33,333 bases of DNA from Ectocarpus siliculosus (lineage: Eukaryota; Sar; Phaeophyceae; Ectocarpales; Ectocarpaceae): contig FN649741.1 in NCBI GenBank assembly GCA_000310025.1, positions 2,344,841 through 2,378,173 on the forward strand. Direction: 5' to 3'. The position numbers and the translations under genes are program-made. The notes beneath the pieces were generated by a model that saw nothing but the letters and a program-made list of their open reading frames with translations, was not told where the DNA came from and did no database searches. Below, piece by piece: positions 33,101 through 33,333 of this stretch (position 1 is the first letter of the stretch; each line of letters begins with the position of its first letter).

Positions 33101-33333
33101 AATGGGCCCATTCCTGCATGTTGAACATCTTTATGCATGCCCAGAGATCTGAAGTGTTGACTTGCCTTCTGGATTCGGATTTTGAACCCCCCCGCGTGAC
33201 GGATGTTTCGGCAGAATCCTCTGCCAGGATGATAGATGTTTGGGAGGGTGCTGAGTGTGATCGTGCTTTGGCTGTGTTGGGTCCGGGTAAGACGCCTTTC
33301 CATGTCGGCAATGCAACAAAGGTTATGGATATT
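30139..33333 (+). CDS. Ty1/copia retrotransposon Gag-Pol polyprotein, N-terminal part (open at right edge)
   Basis: One uninterrupted frame of 1065 codons starts at ATG 30139 and is still open at the last base. Residues ~1-100 are Gly/Gln-rich and acidic. Residues ~120-300 form a copia-type Gag domain (MDYFGRAKALWMRL, GFLPEFEKIKERVL). A CAG-encoded polyGln stretch follows (~335-367). Then comes a zinc-knuckle-like CQYHGPNTSHATADC (from residue 372, C-x2-H-x5-H-x4-C), a long Gly/Pro/Gln-rich spacer, and the aspartic protease motif WQADSGASAMIS with Asp about 839, followed by VLFVPGCGFNLFSV, normal for copia protease. Integrase and reverse transcriptase should follow outside the window. The unbroken frame suggests recent insertion. 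The protein assembles virus-like particles and carries out element replication by reverse transcription. Confidence 0.9.
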   Translation, partial: MPDGDGRQPPGGQGHGDPSPGEGTGDGGTNYSFTADAEEQDNLGGRAAAGGDQQDSMRQLVDLLKHAFTANSQDQGHRAHSGTSSAQTVELKQRDKVEVPVWSDDFLKNRSMEVALRIFTSAFEAWMENEGVVDAMRGPEIPVAAAQVNVDWMKRSFGEERVKQSRKVWIFMLSKITAQSIQGQLLAAESPQAGYKIFLDYYRRSKNEERQTFDDQWNVLCQRNGESLMDYFGRAKALWMRLVSYGDNRAEVSMCKHIARGFLPEFEKIKERVLFHPMLSSAQMQEALRTAEHEQRYERRSGERGEETRHALVAAGMGRGGGQRRPAIVGMGHGGPQQQQQQQQPQASMQPPQQQQRQQQQKQQQQLGPYICQYHGPNTSHATADCHKLRSEFLANYNEISAYLSGRRDAEAAAHPRGGSQNLGRVGGPSVQQSYQFQHGAGWSQGHPHAPQGPPRGPGPGAGGQMQGRNDGGRGYGGYGPRPYESRGQGGGRGGNFPPANVPAGQLASVPRPFFPAHQAIGGGDSFGGESSSGWQQTSAPAPTPSWAPSPSEAGYGYGLAAHGGNHSGGSYGNAGGGFGFGYFSEDGGPHQQQEANVTYCPSAAGPDAYQPRVYNEAFYVSEQPAPFPQQQASFEQQQEQQYHGVPQAASSSSSPSPDPGDVLPPAGDAPLRLFMARSVCPRGKFDSFLESAFGFKASDVFVPAVPGVDPEMLASHDRNHCFSEQDLHRVASPSLSAMFENYEKETDFHETDAIVPAVPDVVVSTESDGIMHAVHDVRVPPMPAVIATAEPDKIVPAASDVSGMLIVARVTKRPTVDKAFLCQPYMPNPKGSEQWQADSGASAMISNQIDHMYDIRHLGQDEQFIQIGDSALIKVAAVGSLDLRFHQIGADGKQEDIDITVPEVLFVPGCGFNLFSVWKVSHKHEVRINPSGTQLLHGKLRFIRGVSSDSLFASRLPHKDVSQVNVARESFLVKPASTAESSDPSREWAHSCMLNIFMHAQRSEVLTCLLDSDFEPPRVTDVSAESSARMIDVWEGAECDRALAVLGPGKTPFHVGNATKVMDI

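Overview
The window is eukaryotic nuclear DNA: genes with many introns, GT-AG (and apparently GC-AG) splice sites, microsatellites, intron minisatellites and LTR retrotransposon sequence. The mix of genes points to a stramenopile, most likely a brown alga of the Ectocarpus type: a secreted LRR protein with one 24-residue repeat per exon, a protein resembling the fungal-type Zn-cluster families of that lineage, and a Ty1/copia element. The organism is an inference; nothing in the sequence names it.

Three multi-exon genes could be rebuilt by reading exons on both strands and checking that splice phases agree. (1) 292-10493, minus strand: mitochondrial CoA-acylating methylmalonate-semialdehyde dehydrogenase (ALDH6 family), 13 visible exons, from a transit peptide at 10493 to close to the C-terminus. 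The last conserved residues are probably off the left edge. (2) 11884-16155, plus strand: a predicted secreted protein of 701 residues made of three LRR modules. Module 1 is split by introns; modules 2 and 3 lie in one 1.67-kb exon. (3) 19796-25363, minus strand: at least 12 exons of a regulator-like protein that starts (as seen) in the second half of a Zn2Cys6-like cluster. One intron appears to end in TG rather than AG, and the 5' exon(s) were not found.

The right 7 kb is repeat-rich. It holds two ~242-bp LTR-like repeats (26255-26495 and 28894-29135) around a 2.4-kb segment with no recognisable polymerase. Next comes a copia element with a possible 5' LTR (29567-29997) and a single Gag-Pol ORF from 30139 that is still open at the right edge (1065 codons; Gag, zinc knuckle, protease, start of the pre-integrase part).

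The introns of the dehydrogenase are unusually informative. One holds three decayed tandem copies of the start of the neighbouring exon. One carries a 40-bp minisatellite that runs into a splice acceptor. One has a duplicated acceptor inside a 39-bp repeat array. One contains a MITE-like element with ~41-bp terminal inverted repeats. Between genes 2 and 3 lie a 60-bp tandem repeat and an ~880-bp segment bounded by short inverted repeats and rich in GCTCCG motifs. The three genes show no common pathway; genes 1 and 2 are divergently arranged with ~1.4 kb between their start codons.
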